64,000 bases of DNA from Streptomyces sp. RKAG293. Its GTDB lineage: Bacteria > Actinomycetota > Actinomycetes > Streptomycetales > Streptomycetaceae. The position numbers and the translations under genes were made by a program. Where the stretch lies: positions 1,742,501 through 1,806,500 of the forward strand of contig NZ_JAJOZB010000001.1 of assembly GCF_023701745.1 (NCBI RefSeq). Reading direction: 5' to 3'. Positions 33,305 to 42,430 of this stretch are shown piece after piece (position 1 is the first letter of the stretch; the number at the start of each line of letters is the position of its first letter). The notes under the pieces were generated by a model that did not search any database, was not told the DNA's origin, and was given only the letters and a program-made list of their open reading frames with translations.

Positions 33305-34816
33305 TCATGCGATCTCCGAACGGGCCGCGGCCATGCCGGCCGTGTCGAGCCGGGCGGTGCCCACGATCAGGTCGGCGCCGCCGAACTCCGGATCCGTCAG
33401 CTCCTCGCCGTCGTCGACGGAGAACAGCAGCCGCGGCTCGCCCTGCCGGTAGGCGGTGCCGACCGGCGGGCTGGCGGCGTGCACCGCCAGCAGGGCGACG
33501 AGGTAGGGCAGTTCGGGGTCACGGCGGCGGGCGTCGGCGAGCAGCCCGGACAGCCGGCGCGGCGCGTCGTCCGGCAGGTCCAGCAGTTCCAGCGCGCTCT
33601 CCAGCTGCTCCTCGGTGAAGCGGCTGTCGGCGGGGGTGGCCACCAGGTCCGGTTCCGGCATCGCCGCGCCCAGGTGCTCGCGTTCGGTGGGCGGGGTGAG
33701 CAGCACGTCCACCAGGTCGCAGATCCGCACCGCGGGCGGGGTGCGCAGGCCTGCGCCCCGGGCGAAGAAGGCGTCGGTGACCCGGGACGCCTGCTCGACG
33801 GGGAGCGGCAGGACGGGCGCGACCAGCTGCCCGTACAGATCGAGCCCGGCCCGGGCGGGCGCCGAGGCGAACGCCTGCCGGTCCTGTTCCGCGCGGAACA
33901 GCGGCCCGGCCTCCAGCAGCCGGGACTGCAGCTGGGTGTGGCGGCGGATGCAGTCCTTGACGATGTCGACGAGCTCGGCGGCCCGCCGTTTGTGCTCGGG
34001 GTCCTCCGCCTCGTCCCGCGCCTTGCGGATGTTGGTGAGGATCGCGTTCTCGTGCCGGTACCGGTCGGCGACGTGGTCGAGCGCCTCGGCGATCATGTCC
34101 GGGACGGCGCGCAGCCAGTCCACCGCCCGGACGTTGCGCCGGGTCGCCTCCAGGGCGCGGCGCAGCGTCTCCGCGTACTGCACGGTGCGGTAGCGGGCCT
34201 GCTCGGCGGCGAGCTGGGCGTCCGCCAGCCGTCCCCGGCTGATCAGCACCTCGAGCTTGACCTCGGCGGCGATCTGGGCGCTGGTGACGTCCGTGTCGAG
34301 CGCGCCGACCAGGACGTTGACCGCCTCGTCGGTGGTGCGCAGGTACACACCGCCGCCGGGGCCCGGCACCTCCTCGATCAGCTTGAAGTCGTAGTCGCGG
34401 CGGACGTACGCGCCGTCCGGGCCGAAGGTGCCGTAGACCGCGCGGAAGCCGCGGTCCACGCTGCCGACGTTGATCAGGTTCTCCAGGACCCAACGGGCCA
34501 CCCGCTCGTGCTCCTCGACGGGCCGGCGCGGTGACTGGGCGGCGACCCGGGGCAGCAGCCTGGTCACTATCTGCTCCGGGTCCGCGCCGGTGTCGAAGTC
34601 CATGTTGAGCGTGACCATGTCGATGGCGGACAGCGCCACCTCCGCCATCGCGTACACCGAGTACTCACCGGCCAGGTTCGCCTTGCGCACGTCCAGGTCG
34701 TGCAGCGGCGCGGTGCACGCGAGCGCCTTGAGGCGGCGGGCCAGGCCCTCGTCGGCGGCCGGGCCCGGAGCGGGGCGGGGCGCGCCCGTCGTCGGGTACG
34801 GGGTGGTTACGGTCAC
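33305..34816 (-). CDS. MukF/JetA-like kleisin subunit
   Basis: A 503-residue soluble, mainly helical protein with a winged-helix-like N-terminal half and a long helical middle. It is the first gene of the three-gene unit, the place of JetA/MukF, which bridges the SMC heads. GTG 34816 is the preferred start: a TAATGT -10-like hexamer (34824-34829, minus strand) would put the transcript start at about the GTG itself, so the message is probably leaderless. GTG 34825 is an alternative. Gaps of 64 and 50 bases to the next genes suggest one transcript. Confidence 0.72.
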   Translation of the reverse strand: MTVTTPYPTTGAPRPAPGPAADEGLARRLKALACTAPLHDLDVRKANLAGEYSVYAMAEVALSAIDMVTLNMDFDTGADPEQIVTRLLPRVAAQSPRRPVEEHERVARWVLENLINVGSVDRGFRAVYGTFGPDGAYVRRDYDFKLIEEVPGPGGGVYLRTTDEAVNVLVGALDTDVTSAQIAAEVKLEVLISRGRLADAQLAAEQARYRTVQYAETLRRALEATRRNVRAVDWLRAVPDMIAEALDHVADRYRHENAILTNIRKARDEAEDPEHKRRAAELVDIVKDCIRRHTQLQSRLLEAGPLFRAEQDRQAFASAPARAGLDLYGQLVAPVLPLPVEQASRVTDAFFARGAGLRTPPAVRICDLVDVLLTPPTEREHLGAAMPEPDLVATPADSRFTEEQLESALELLDLPDDAPRRLSGLLADARRRDPELPYLVALLAVHAASPPVGTAYRQGEPRLLFSVDDGEELTDPEFGGADLIVGTARLDTAGMAAARSEIA

Positions 34817-34917
34817 GACGCACACATTAGGCGGTGCCACCGACATCGAACGAAACGGCACGGATCACCCGCCCGGCCACAAGTCACCCGTAGCAGAGCC
34901 GTTCCCGATGCAGCACC

Positions 34918-35691
34918 ATGGCGGACATGGTCATCGATCTCAACGCGGATCTCGGCGAGGGCTTCGGCCGGTGGACCCTCACCGACGACGACGCGCTGCT
35001 CTCCGTCGTCACCAGCGCCAACGTCGCGTGCGGCTTCCATGCGGGCGATCCGGTCACGATGCGGCGGGTCTGCGCGCTCGCCGCCGAGCGCGGCGTACGG
35101 ATCGGCGCGCAGGTCTCCTACCGGGACCTGGCCGGTTTCGGGCGGCGCGCCATGGACGTGCCGCCGGACGAGCTGGCCGCCGAAGTCGCCTACCAGATCG
35201 GCGCCCTGGACGTGTTCGCGCGGGCGGCGGGCTCACGGGTCTCGTACGTCAAGCCGCACGGCGCGCTCTACAACCGGACGGTCGGCGACGCGGCGCAGGC
35301 GGCGGCCGTGGTGGCGGGCGTCCTGCTGGCCGGCGGGCCGGACGGCGGGCTGCCGGTGCTGGGGCTGCCCGGCTCCGAGCTGCTGGCCGCGGCGGGGAAG
35401 GCCGGTCTGACGGCGGTGGCCGAGGCGTTCGCCGACCGGGCCTACACCGAGCGGGGCACCCTCGTGCCGCGCGGCGAGGCGGGCGCGGTGCTCCAGGACG
35501 CCGACGCCGTCGTCGCGCAGGCCCTGGCGGTCGCCCGTGACGGACAGGTCGTCGCGGCCGGCGGCCGGCGGATCGCCGCCGGCGCGCGGTCGCTGTGCCT
35601 GCACGGCGACACGCCCGGCGCGGCGGACCTCGCGCGGCGGGTGCGGCGCGAACTCCAGGACGCGGGCGTCTCGTTGCGGCCCTTCGCGTGA
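34918..35691 (+). CDS. pxpA: 5-oxoprolinase subunit A (LamB/YcsF family)
   Basis: About 257 residues. DLNADLGEGFG at the N-terminus, NVACGFHAGDP and VKPHGALYN are the signature of the LamB/YcsF family. With PxpB and PxpC it hydrolyses 5-oxoproline (pyroglutamate) to glutamate using ATP. The ATG at 34918 or the one three codons later at 34927 could be the start; neither has a clear ribosome site. The stop overlaps pxpB as GTGA. Confidence 0.92.
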   Translation: MADMVIDLNADLGEGFGRWTLTDDDALLSVVTSANVACGFHAGDPVTMRRVCALAAERGVRIGAQVSYRDLAGFGRRAMDVPPDELAAEVAYQIGALDVFARAAGSRVSYVKPHGALYNRTVGDAAQAAAVVAGVLLAGGPDGGLPVLGLPGSELLAAAGKAGLTAVAEAFADRAYTERGTLVPRGEAGAVLQDADAVVAQALAVARDGQVVAAGGRRIAAGARSLCLHGDTPGAADLARRVRRELQDAGVSLRPFA

Positions 35692-36305
35692 GGACGCTCC
35701 CGGTGGGGGAACGGGCGCTGCTGGTGGAGCTGGACGCGGACGGCGAGGTCGGCGCGTTCCACGCCGAGCTGCTGCGGCGGCGGGCGGCCGGGACGCTGCC
35801 GAAGGTGCGCGAGATCGTGCCCGCGGCCCGCACGGTCCTGCTCGACGGCCTGGACGACCCGCGCGCGCTCGCCGTGGAACTGGCCACGTGGACCGTCCCG
35901 CCGCTCACGGCGGAGGCGGGGGCGGAGACGGAGATCCGGGTGCGGTACGACGGGCCCGATCTGGTGGAGGTCGCCGGGCTGTGGGGGGTGCGGCCCGAGG
36001 AGGTCCCGGAGATCATCGGCGGCCTCGTCTTCCGGGTGGCGTTCTGCGGCTTCGCTCCCGGTTTCGGGTACTTGACAGGGCTCCCCGAGCACCGGCACCT
36101 ACCGCGCCGGGCCACCCCCCGCACTTCGGTTCCCGCCGGTTCGCTGGCACTGGCCGGGCCGTACGCGGGCGTCTACCCCCGTTCCTCCCCCGGCGGCTGG
36201 CAGCTGATCGGCACCACCGACGCCGTCCTGTGGGACCCGCGGCGCGAGCCGGCGGCACTGCTGGCCCCCGGCACTCAGGTGCATTTCACCCGGGACGCGT
36301 CATGA
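35688..36305 (+). CDS. pxpB: 5-oxoprolinase subunit B (KipI-like)
   Basis: A 205-residue protein of the KipI/allophanate-hydrolase subunit 1 family. FCGFAPGFGYLTGLP and GSLALAGPYAGVYPRSSPGGW are family hallmarks. The GTG start lies inside the pxpA stop (GTGA), and the stop overlaps the pxpC start (ATGA), so all three subunits are translationally coupled. Confidence 0.93.
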   Translation: MRTLPVGERALLVELDADGEVGAFHAELLRRRAAGTLPKVREIVPAARTVLLDGLDDPRALAVELATWTVPPLTAEAGAETEIRVRYDGPDLVEVAGLWGVRPEEVPEIIGGLVFRVAFCGFAPGFGYLTGLPEHRHLPRRATPRTSVPAGSLALAGPYAGVYPRSSPGGWQLIGTTDAVLWDPRREPAALLAPGTQVHFTRDAS

Positions 36306-37210
36306 CACAGCACGAGGGGCGCGGCATGACGCGGGGGTCGGTGCGGGTGGTGCGGGCCGGTGCGCTGACGACCGTGCAGGACCTCGGGCGGCCGGGCCAC
36401 GCTCACCTCGGTGTGCCGCGTTCCGGGGCGCTCGACCCGCCCGCGCACCGCCGGGCCAACCGGCTGGTCGGCAACCCGGACGGGGCCGCGACCCTGGAGA
36501 CCACCGTCAACGGCTGCGCGGTGCGGACGGACCGCCCCGTCGTCGCGGCCGTCACCGGTGCGCCCTGCGCGGTCCGGATCGACGGCCGCCCCGCCCCCTG
36601 GGGCGCCGCGGTCCTGGTGCCGGCCGGCGCCGTCCTGGAACTCGGCGCCGCCGAGGGCGGGCTGCGCTGCTATCTGGCGCTCGCGGGCGGCGTCGACGTC
36701 GGGCCGGTGCTCGGCAGCCGCTCCGCCGACCTGCTCTCGGGGCTCGGCCCGCCGCCGCTGTCGGAGCACGACACGCTCCCGCTGGGCGCGCCCGGCGGCC
36801 GGTCCCGTGACGCCGACACGATCCCGTGGCCCGCCCCGCCGGCCGAACTCGTCCTGCCCCTCGTGCTCGGGCCGCGCGACGACTGGTTCGCCGAGGACGC
36901 GCCACGGCTGCTGGCGGCCGGCGCGTACACCGTCTCCGCCGCCTCCAACCGCATCGGGCTGCGCACCGAAGGCCCGGCGCTGCGGCGGGCGTTCGACGGC
37001 GAGCTGCCCAGCGAGGGGATGGTGCTGGGCGCCGTCCAGGTGCCGCCCGACGGCCGCCCCGTCGTCTTCCTGGCCGACCACCCCACCACCGGCGGCTATC
37101 CCGTCATCGGCGTCGTGCCGGAGCCGCGGCTCGCCGCGGCGGCGCAGGCCGTCCCCGGCACGCCCGTACGGTTCCTCCCGGTGCGCGGGCGCGGGTTCGG
37201 GCGCGGCTAA
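36302..37210 (+). CDS. pxpC: 5-oxoprolinase subunit C (KipA-like biotin-independent carboxylase fold)
   Basis: A 302-residue protein of the KipA/allophanate-hydrolase subunit 2 family. Typical motifs are TTVQDLGRPGHAHLGVPRSG near residue 23 and, near the end, TTGGYPVIGVV. The stop TAA (37208-37210) overlaps the stop of the convergent SGNH hydrolase gene (37207-37209), leaving no room for a terminator. Confidence 0.93.
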   Translation: MTQHEGRGMTRGSVRVVRAGALTTVQDLGRPGHAHLGVPRSGALDPPAHRRANRLVGNPDGAATLETTVNGCAVRTDRPVVAAVTGAPCAVRIDGRPAPWGAAVLVPAGAVLELGAAEGGLRCYLALAGGVDVGPVLGSRSADLLSGLGPPPLSEHDTLPLGAPGGRSRDADTIPWPAPPAELVLPLVLGPRDDWFAEDAPRLLAAGAYTVSAASNRIGLRTEGPALRRAFDGELPSEGMVLGAVQVPPDGRPVVFLADHPTTGGYPVIGVVPEPRLAAAAQAVPGTPVRFLPVRGRGFGRG

Positions 37211-38145
37211 GGCATGCCGGACAGGCCCTGGTCGAGCAGGGCGAGGGCCCGGGTGGTCAGGTCGTGGACCCGGGTGTCCAGGATGTGGGTGGTGCCGGCC
37301 GCCCGGTGGCGGCATTCCGCGGCGGCGAGCCGGAGGAGTCCGGGGAGCAGATCCGTACAGCGGTCCGCGATCCACTGAGTGCCGCGGGTCGCCATCCACC
37401 AGGCGCCCGCCGCCCGCGAGGGGCCGGGACCGGCGGGGTCGGGGTGCGGGGGCTCGCCGGCGGCGAGGCCGTGCACGGTGAGCAGGGCGTGGAACTCGCC
37501 GGCCAGCAGCCGGTGCCCGAGTTCGCTGGGGTGCAGGCGGTCCGCGCTCCACGCGGCACGGTCCGCCGTCCACGGCCGGTCTGCCGCGTGCAGATGGAGT
37601 GCGCCGTGCCGTTGCGACAGGACGTGCACCACGTCATTGACCGCCCGCATCCGGCGGGCGAGCGGACGGGCCAGCGGCCAGGGCAGTCCGATGGCGCGGC
37701 CCGGGTCGGGGAGACAGGCCGTCAGAACGCCGGAGCCGTCGGCCCGCAGCGCGCCCATGACGACATCGAGGCGCCGGGCGACGACGGTGATGTCGAACGA
37801 CCCGCGCAGGGTGTCGTTGGCCCCGACCAGGACGGACGCCAGATGCGGCCGGAAGCGCAGCGCGTCGTCGAGCTGCCGCCCCGCCACGTCGGAGGTGAGC
37901 GCGCCGCTGTGGGCGCAGTTGAGCAGTTCCACGTCGCGGGGTCCGGCCCCCAGCCCCGGCGCGAGCAGCGCCGCCCAGCCGCGCCACCGCCCGTCGGGGC
38001 CCGGGTCGCCGAGTCCCTCGGTCAGCGAGTCGCCCAGCGCGGCGAAGCGGATCGCCGGCGGGTGCCCGTCCGCCGGGCGTCCGGCCCGCGGGTGGTCGTG
38101 CCGGCCGCCCGGCCGGGGGCCGGGTGCCAGGACGGGGGCGCTCAC
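37207..38145 (-). CDS. SGNH/GDSL-family hydrolase
   Basis: A 312-residue hydrolase. Block I (ALGDSLTEGLG) carries the Ser nucleophile, block III reads VGAND and block V reads DRLHPSELGH with the catalytic Asp and His. No signal peptide is visible, so it probably acts in the cytoplasm. It follows two GT4 glycosyltransferase genes (43 bases from the nearer), which suggests it trims or deacylates a glycolipid or glycan, but this is inference. The GTG start is the first available in frame. Confidence 0.87.
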   Translation of the reverse strand: MSAPVLAPGPRPGGRHDHPRAGRPADGHPPAIRFAALGDSLTEGLGDPGPDGRWRGWAALLAPGLGAGPRDVELLNCAHSGALTSDVAGRQLDDALRFRPHLASVLVGANDTLRGSFDITVVARRLDVVMGALRADGSGVLTACLPDPGRAIGLPWPLARPLARRMRAVNDVVHVLSQRHGALHLHAADRPWTADRAAWSADRLHPSELGHRLLAGEFHALLTVHGLAAGEPPHPDPAGPGPSRAAGAWWMATRGTQWIADRCTDLLPGLLRLAAAECRHRAAGTTHILDTRVHDLTTRALALLDQGLSGMP

Positions 38146-38188
38146 CGGGTCTCCCCCGCGCCCCGGATGAACAGCGGGCGGCGGCGGG

Positions 38189-39388
38189 TCATGGCGTGGC
38201 TCCCGGTGTGCGGGCGGGCAGAGCGCCGAAGGGAGAGGCCGTGATCAGGGGCGCCGCCTCATGGGCGGCGAGGAACGCGGAGACGGCCGCGGGCCAGCCG
38301 TACCGCTCGGCCTGGTGGCGGGCGGCGGCGCGGCGAACGGACTCGGGCCGGGAGAGCAGGCGTTGGACGACGTCGGCGAACGCGCGGCCGTCGGTGGCGC
38401 CGGCGCCGGCCGGGCCGATGAGGGCGGGAAGTGCGGACAGGGCGCTGGCGACGACGGGGGTGCCGCAGGCGAGCGCCTCCAGGGCGGCCAGTCCGAAGGT
38501 CTCGGCGGGGCCGGGGGCGAGGACGATGTCGGCGCAGGCCTGGAGGGCGGCCAGCCGGTCGCGGTCGGCCACATGGCCGAGGAACGTGACCGGGAGCCCC
38601 GCGGCGCGGGCCCGGGCCTCCAGGCGGCCGCGCAGCGGGCCCTCCCCGGCCACGACGAGCGCCGCGTCGACGCCGCGCCGCCGGAGTTCCGCGAGGGCCT
38701 CCAGGGCGCGGCCCGGCCGCTTCTCGGCCGACAGCCGCGAGCACATCACGAGCAGCACCGCGGCGCCGCCCGCGTACCGGGCCCGGAGCGCGCCGTCGCG
38801 GAGCGCCGGGCGGAACCGGCCGAGGTCCACGCCGAGCGGGGCCCGTACGACGTTGCGCACCCCGAGGCGTTCGAACTCGGCGGCGGCCCACCCGGTCGTG
38901 CACACGACCCGCGAGTAGGCGTGCGCGGTACGGCGGTTGAGCCGGTCGGCCGCGACGCGGGCGGCGGCCGGCGGCAGCCCCCAGGTACGGAGTACGGCGT
39001 CGGCGCTCTCGTGGGAGACCATGACGGACGGGACACGGTTCCTGCGGGCCCACTCCCCCGTCCAGCGCAGCGTCGTCCGGTCGGAGACCTCCAGCCGGTC
39101 CGGGGCGAGCGCGTCGAGCAGCGCCTCGACCGGTTGTCTGCGGGCGAGGACGTGGTAGCCGCCGGTGCCGGGGATCGGAGTGCCGGGAAGGGTGATGACC
39201 TTCCCCTGGGTGGTGGATTCCGCGCGGATCGCCGGGCGTCCGGGGGACGCGGCTCCCGGCATGATGAGGACCGGCTCGTGGCCGGCCGCGAGATAGCCCT
39301 CGCCCAGGTGCTGGAGAGCGGTGCGCAGCCCTCCGGAGACGGGGGTGATGAAGTTCGCGAGGCGGACGATCCGCAGCGGCCGGCTCAT
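38189..39388 (-). CDS. GT4-family glycosyltransferase
   Basis: A 399-residue GT-B glycosyltransferase. The C-terminal donor-binding half shows MCSRLSAEKRPG and the E-x7-E motif in PAETFGLAALEAL. The ATG overlaps the stop of the upstream GT4 gene (ATGA), so the two are coupled. Such pairs build mannose- or glucose-containing lipids in actinobacteria; the acceptor here is not known. Confidence 0.87.
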   Translation of the reverse strand: MSRPLRIVRLANFITPVSGGLRTALQHLGEGYLAAGHEPVLIMPGAASPGRPAIRAESTTQGKVITLPGTPIPGTGGYHVLARRQPVEALLDALAPDRLEVSDRTTLRWTGEWARRNRVPSVMVSHESADAVLRTWGLPPAAARVAADRLNRRTAHAYSRVVCTTGWAAAEFERLGVRNVVRAPLGVDLGRFRPALRDGALRARYAGGAAVLLVMCSRLSAEKRPGRALEALAELRRRGVDAALVVAGEGPLRGRLEARARAAGLPVTFLGHVADRDRLAALQACADIVLAPGPAETFGLAALEALACGTPVVASALSALPALIGPAGAGATDGRAFADVVQRLLSRPESVRRAAARHQAERYGWPAAVSAFLAAHEAAPLITASPFGALPARTPGATP

Positions 39389-40506
39389 GCCGCGACCGCC
39401 GTACGGGCGCTGAGCACCTGCGCGTAGTGGTCCAGCAGCTGGTCGCCGACCGCCTCCCAGGTACGTGTGGCGACATCGGCGCGGCCCGCCGCCCCGTACC
39501 GCGCGCGCAGCGCCGGGGCGCGCTGCAGGAGCTGCACCGCGTCGCAGAGCGCGTCGGCGTCACCGGGCGGCACCAGCAGGCCGGTGCGTCCGTGCGCGAC
39601 GAGGTCGAGCGGGCCGCCGGCCGCGGGGGCGATCACCGGCACCCCGCTGGCCATCGCCTCCTGGACGGTCTGGCAGAACGTCTCGAAGGGGCCGGTGTGC
39701 GCGAAGACGTCGAACGAGGCGAAGATCCTGGCCAGCTCGTCGCCGGTCCTGGAGCCGAGGAAGACCGCGCCCGGCAGCGCCGCGCGCAGCCCGGGGGCGC
39801 TGGGACCGTCGCCGACGACCACCACCCGGACGCCGGGCAGCCCGCAGACCCCGGCGAGCAGGCCGACCTGCTTCTCCGGGGCGAGCCGGCCCACGTAGCC
39901 GACGATCAGCTCGCTGCGCGGCGCGAGGGTGCGGCGCAGCGCGGGATCGCGCAGTGCGGGCCGGAAGCGCACCGGGTCGACGCCGCGCGGCCACAGGTGC
40001 ACCCGGGGGACGCCCTGCCGTTCCAGTTCCCGCACCGAGGCGGTGGACGGGGCGAGGGTGCGGGCGGCGGCCGCGTGCACGGCGCGGATGCGCCGCCAGG
40101 CGGCGGCCTCGCCGACGGGGAGGTAGGAGCGGGCGTAGCCGGCCAGGTCGGTCTGGTAGACGGCGACCGCCGGGACCCGCAGCCGCTCGGCGGCCGCCAT
40201 GCCCCGCACTCCGAGGACGAAGGGGCTGGCGAGGTGGACGATGTCGGCGCGGTGCGCGGCGATGGCCGCGGCCGTCCGGCGGCCCGGAAGGGCCACCCGT
40301 ACCTGGGGGTAGCGGGGCAGCGGCAGGGAGGGGACGCGGATGACGGGGCAGGGGTCGTCGCCGGGCGGTACGTCGTTCGGCCCGGCCGGTGCGATGACCA
40401 GCGGCTCGTGCCCGCGCCTGGCGAGGTGCTCTGCGGTGCGGAGCGCGCAGTGCGCCACTCCGTTGAGGTCGGGTGGGAAGGACTCGGTGACGATCGCAAC
40501 TCGCAT
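39385..40506 (-). CDS. GT4-family glycosyltransferase (MgtA-like)
   Basis: A 373-residue GT-B enzyme. The N-terminus MRVAIVTESFPPDLNGV resembles MgtA-type alpha-mannosyltransferases of corynebacteria and mycobacteria. GYVGRLAPEKQ and ETFCQTVQEAM (E-x7-E) mark the donor domain. Likely role: transfer of a hexose to a lipid or polyprenyl acceptor at the inner membrane face. The ATG at 40506 has no strong ribosome site. It is the first gene of a three-gene unit. Confidence 0.85.
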   Translation of the reverse strand: MRVAIVTESFPPDLNGVAHCALRTAEHLARRGHEPLVIAPAGPNDVPPGDDPCPVIRVPSLPLPRYPQVRVALPGRRTAAAIAAHRADIVHLASPFVLGVRGMAAAERLRVPAVAVYQTDLAGYARSYLPVGEAAAWRRIRAVHAAAARTLAPSTASVRELERQGVPRVHLWPRGVDPVRFRPALRDPALRRTLAPRSELIVGYVGRLAPEKQVGLLAGVCGLPGVRVVVVGDGPSAPGLRAALPGAVFLGSRTGDELARIFASFDVFAHTGPFETFCQTVQEAMASGVPVIAPAAGGPLDLVAHGRTGLLVPPGDADALCDAVQLLQRAPALRARYGAAGRADVATRTWEAVGDQLLDHYAQVLSARTAVAA

Positions 40507-40618
40507 ACCCACGTTGTCGCCATGCCGAGCGTTGACAGGGCCACGTCGATCTATACCGCCGTGGAACGCGTGATGACCCTTCGGGCGGCCGAGCCGCCCG
40601 ATCCGGCCCCGTGAACCG

Positions 40619-40654
40619 CCGACGGCCCCCCGCCGAGAGGTGGGGGGCCGTCGG
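40619..40654 (-). terminator. Terminator of the HEAT-repeat gene
   Basis: Perfect 13-base arms (40619-40631 and 40642-40654) enclose a 10-base loop, 10 bases past the HEAT-gene stop. A second 8-base hairpin with a 3-base loop lies at 40582-40600. Confidence 0.85.
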
Positions 40655-40663
40655 AGAAGCGCT

Positions 40664-42091
40664 CTAGCGGGCCGGTTCGCCCGAGCTGAGGCGGCCCCGC
40701 ACCGCGGTCTGCACCTCGGCCTCCTCGGCCGGATCGGCGGCCATCCGGCGCAGCTGGGCCAGTACCCGTACGTCTCCGGTGGCGGCCTGGTGGGCGGCGA
40801 GTTCGCGCGTCGTCTCCTCGCAGTCCCACAGGCACTCCACCGCGAAGCCGGCGGCGAAGCCGGGATCGGTGGCGGCCAGCGCCTGGGCGGCGCAGCCGCG
40901 CAGCTGGGACGAGGAGGTCTCGCGGTAGACGTGGCGCAGCACGGGTGCCGAGCGGCCGATGGCGAGCCGGCCGGCGCCTTCGATGAGGACGGCGAGGCCC
41001 TCGGCGTCGGCGCCGTCGCTCTGGACGAGTCTGCGCAGGCCGGCCAGCACCCGGCCGGTGTCCTCGTCGCCGCCGCGGCAGGCGAGGATGCGGGCGGCGG
41101 AGATGCCGAGCGCGTCCTCGCGCTCGGACCAGGAGCGGGCCCGGGCCATGGCGTCGTCGCTGCGCATCCGCTCGAACGATTCGAGGGCGGCTCTGACGAC
41201 GAGGTCCACGGGACTGGCGGCGGCGGCCTCGATGAGGTCCAGGGCCTGCGGGTCCTGCCGGTCCGCGAGGTGGCGCAGCGCGGCGGCGCGGGCGGCGGCG
41301 GGGCCGTCCTGGGCGGCGGCGACGAGCTCGGGGCGGTCCTCGGGTCCGGCGACGGCGGCCAGGCAGCGGGCCGCGGGTTGATCGCGGTGGGCGGCCGGGT
41401 ACTGGGTGAGGCCCTCGTCGGCCCATTCGAGTACGGCGCGCACGCTCCAGCCGGGGGTCGGTCCCGTCGGGCGCAGCTGGCGCTGCCAGCGGTCGAACGA
41501 CACCTCTTCGAGTGCCTTGCGGACCCGGGCGGCGGTCGCGGGGTGCCGGGAGTCCTCGGCCCACAACTGCCACGGCCGGGGCTCGTACGCCTCGCGCACG
41601 GCCGCGGCCAGCTCGGTATCGCCCTCGGCGGTCTCCGGGAAACGGGCGAGCAGGGCGGGCCCGAGGCCGCGCAGTCCCTGTTCGTCGTCACGGACGGCCA
41701 GCTCGTCCAGGGCCCACTCCCAGGTGCCGCCGGTGGCCGCGTAGCGCCGCAGCAGGCGCAGGGCGTCACCGCGCCCGTAGCCGGCGAGGTGGCCGAGGAC
41801 GGACAGCGCGAGACCGCAGCGGTGCTCGTCGGGGTCCAGGAGGTCGTCCGGATGGAAGAGGTGCTGTTCGATCCCGTCGAGCCCGGCTTCCAGTTCGGAG
41901 TACAGCCGCGCGTAATAGAGGGAGCGCGATTCCACCCGCCAGTCGAGGCGGGGGTCACGCAGGACGCACTGCTCCAGAGCGGCGAGGGCATCTGCCCGCT
42001 GCGCCGCCAGGGCATGCAGGGTCCCGTCTCCGCGTCCTCGCTGGAGGAGGCCGAGAAGGGTTCCACTGGGCGCTATGTCTGGGTCGAACAT
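40664..42091 (-). CDS. HEAT-repeat-like protein
   Basis: A 475-residue all-helical protein with many Ala/Leu-rich repeats (for example AAALRHLADRQDPQALDLI and LRGCAAQALAATDPGFAA) of the HEAT/PBS-lyase type. Such repeats form curved scaffolds for binding proteins. There are no catalytic residues and no signal peptide. The start is set at ATG 42091 (MFDPDIAPSGTLLGLLQ), where the sequence becomes ordered; an upstream in-frame ATG at 42154 is less likely. It is divergent from a SpoIIE-type phosphatase gene. Its partner is unknown. Confidence 0.75.
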   Translation of the reverse strand: MFDPDIAPSGTLLGLLQRGRGDGTLHALAAQRADALAALEQCVLRDPRLDWRVESRSLYYARLYSELEAGLDGIEQHLFHPDDLLDPDEHRCGLALSVLGHLAGYGRGDALRLLRRYAATGGTWEWALDELAVRDDEQGLRGLGPALLARFPETAEGDTELAAAVREAYEPRPWQLWAEDSRHPATAARVRKALEEVSFDRWQRQLRPTGPTPGWSVRAVLEWADEGLTQYPAAHRDQPAARCLAAVAGPEDRPELVAAAQDGPAAARAAALRHLADRQDPQALDLIEAAAASPVDLVVRAALESFERMRSDDAMARARSWSEREDALGISAARILACRGGDEDTGRVLAGLRRLVQSDGADAEGLAVLIEGAGRLAIGRSAPVLRHVYRETSSSQLRGCAAQALAATDPGFAAGFAVECLWDCEETTRELAAHQAATGDVRVLAQLRRMAADPAEEAEVQTAVRGRLSSGEPAR

Positions 42092-42430
42092 GAGGTCAGC
42101 ATCCGGTGCGGGGAGTTCCAAGGCAACGGGATTTCCGTTGCGGGTGCCCGGCATCCTTACCGGCCACCGGGCGTTTCAAGCCTGGCGGAGGGGTGGGAAT
42201 GTGTGGGGCCGGGGCGGGCCGCAGCCTACCGAGGTTTCCCCGCCCGTGTCGCTCCGGGCCGCCAGAGGCCCCGGAAGGCTTATGGCATATGCCATAAGCA
42301 CCACCGGATCGGGTATTGCCGAAACCCTTACGGGCCATCACGCCGTGTGCCACAGTCGTTACCGGCCCTTCCGTCCGCCTTGGCCGCTCAGCACCGGTAT
42401 CCGGTATCGGAGTCACCTTCGGAGAGCGTC
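42092..42430. other. 339-base divergent intergenic region
   Basis: It separates the HEAT-repeat gene (minus) and the PAS-SpoIIE gene (plus). The main feature is a perfect 22-base palindrome at 42278. I found no RNA gene, no open frame with coding character and no convincing -35/-10 pair. Confidence 0.6.
42278..42299. promoter_or_regulatory. Perfect 22-base palindrome
   Basis: GCTTATGGCAT is followed directly by ATGCCATAAGC, an uninterrupted 11+11 dyad, AT-rich in a GC-rich region. It lies 187 bases before the HEAT gene and 132 bases before the phosphatase gene. A dimeric repressor or activator site is the simplest reading. Confidence 0.6.

Noticed and set aside
40532..40557. TTGACA and TATACC as a plus-strand promoter
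   Set aside because: The spacer is only 14 bases and no plus-strand gene follows; the next gene is on the minus strand with a terminator between.
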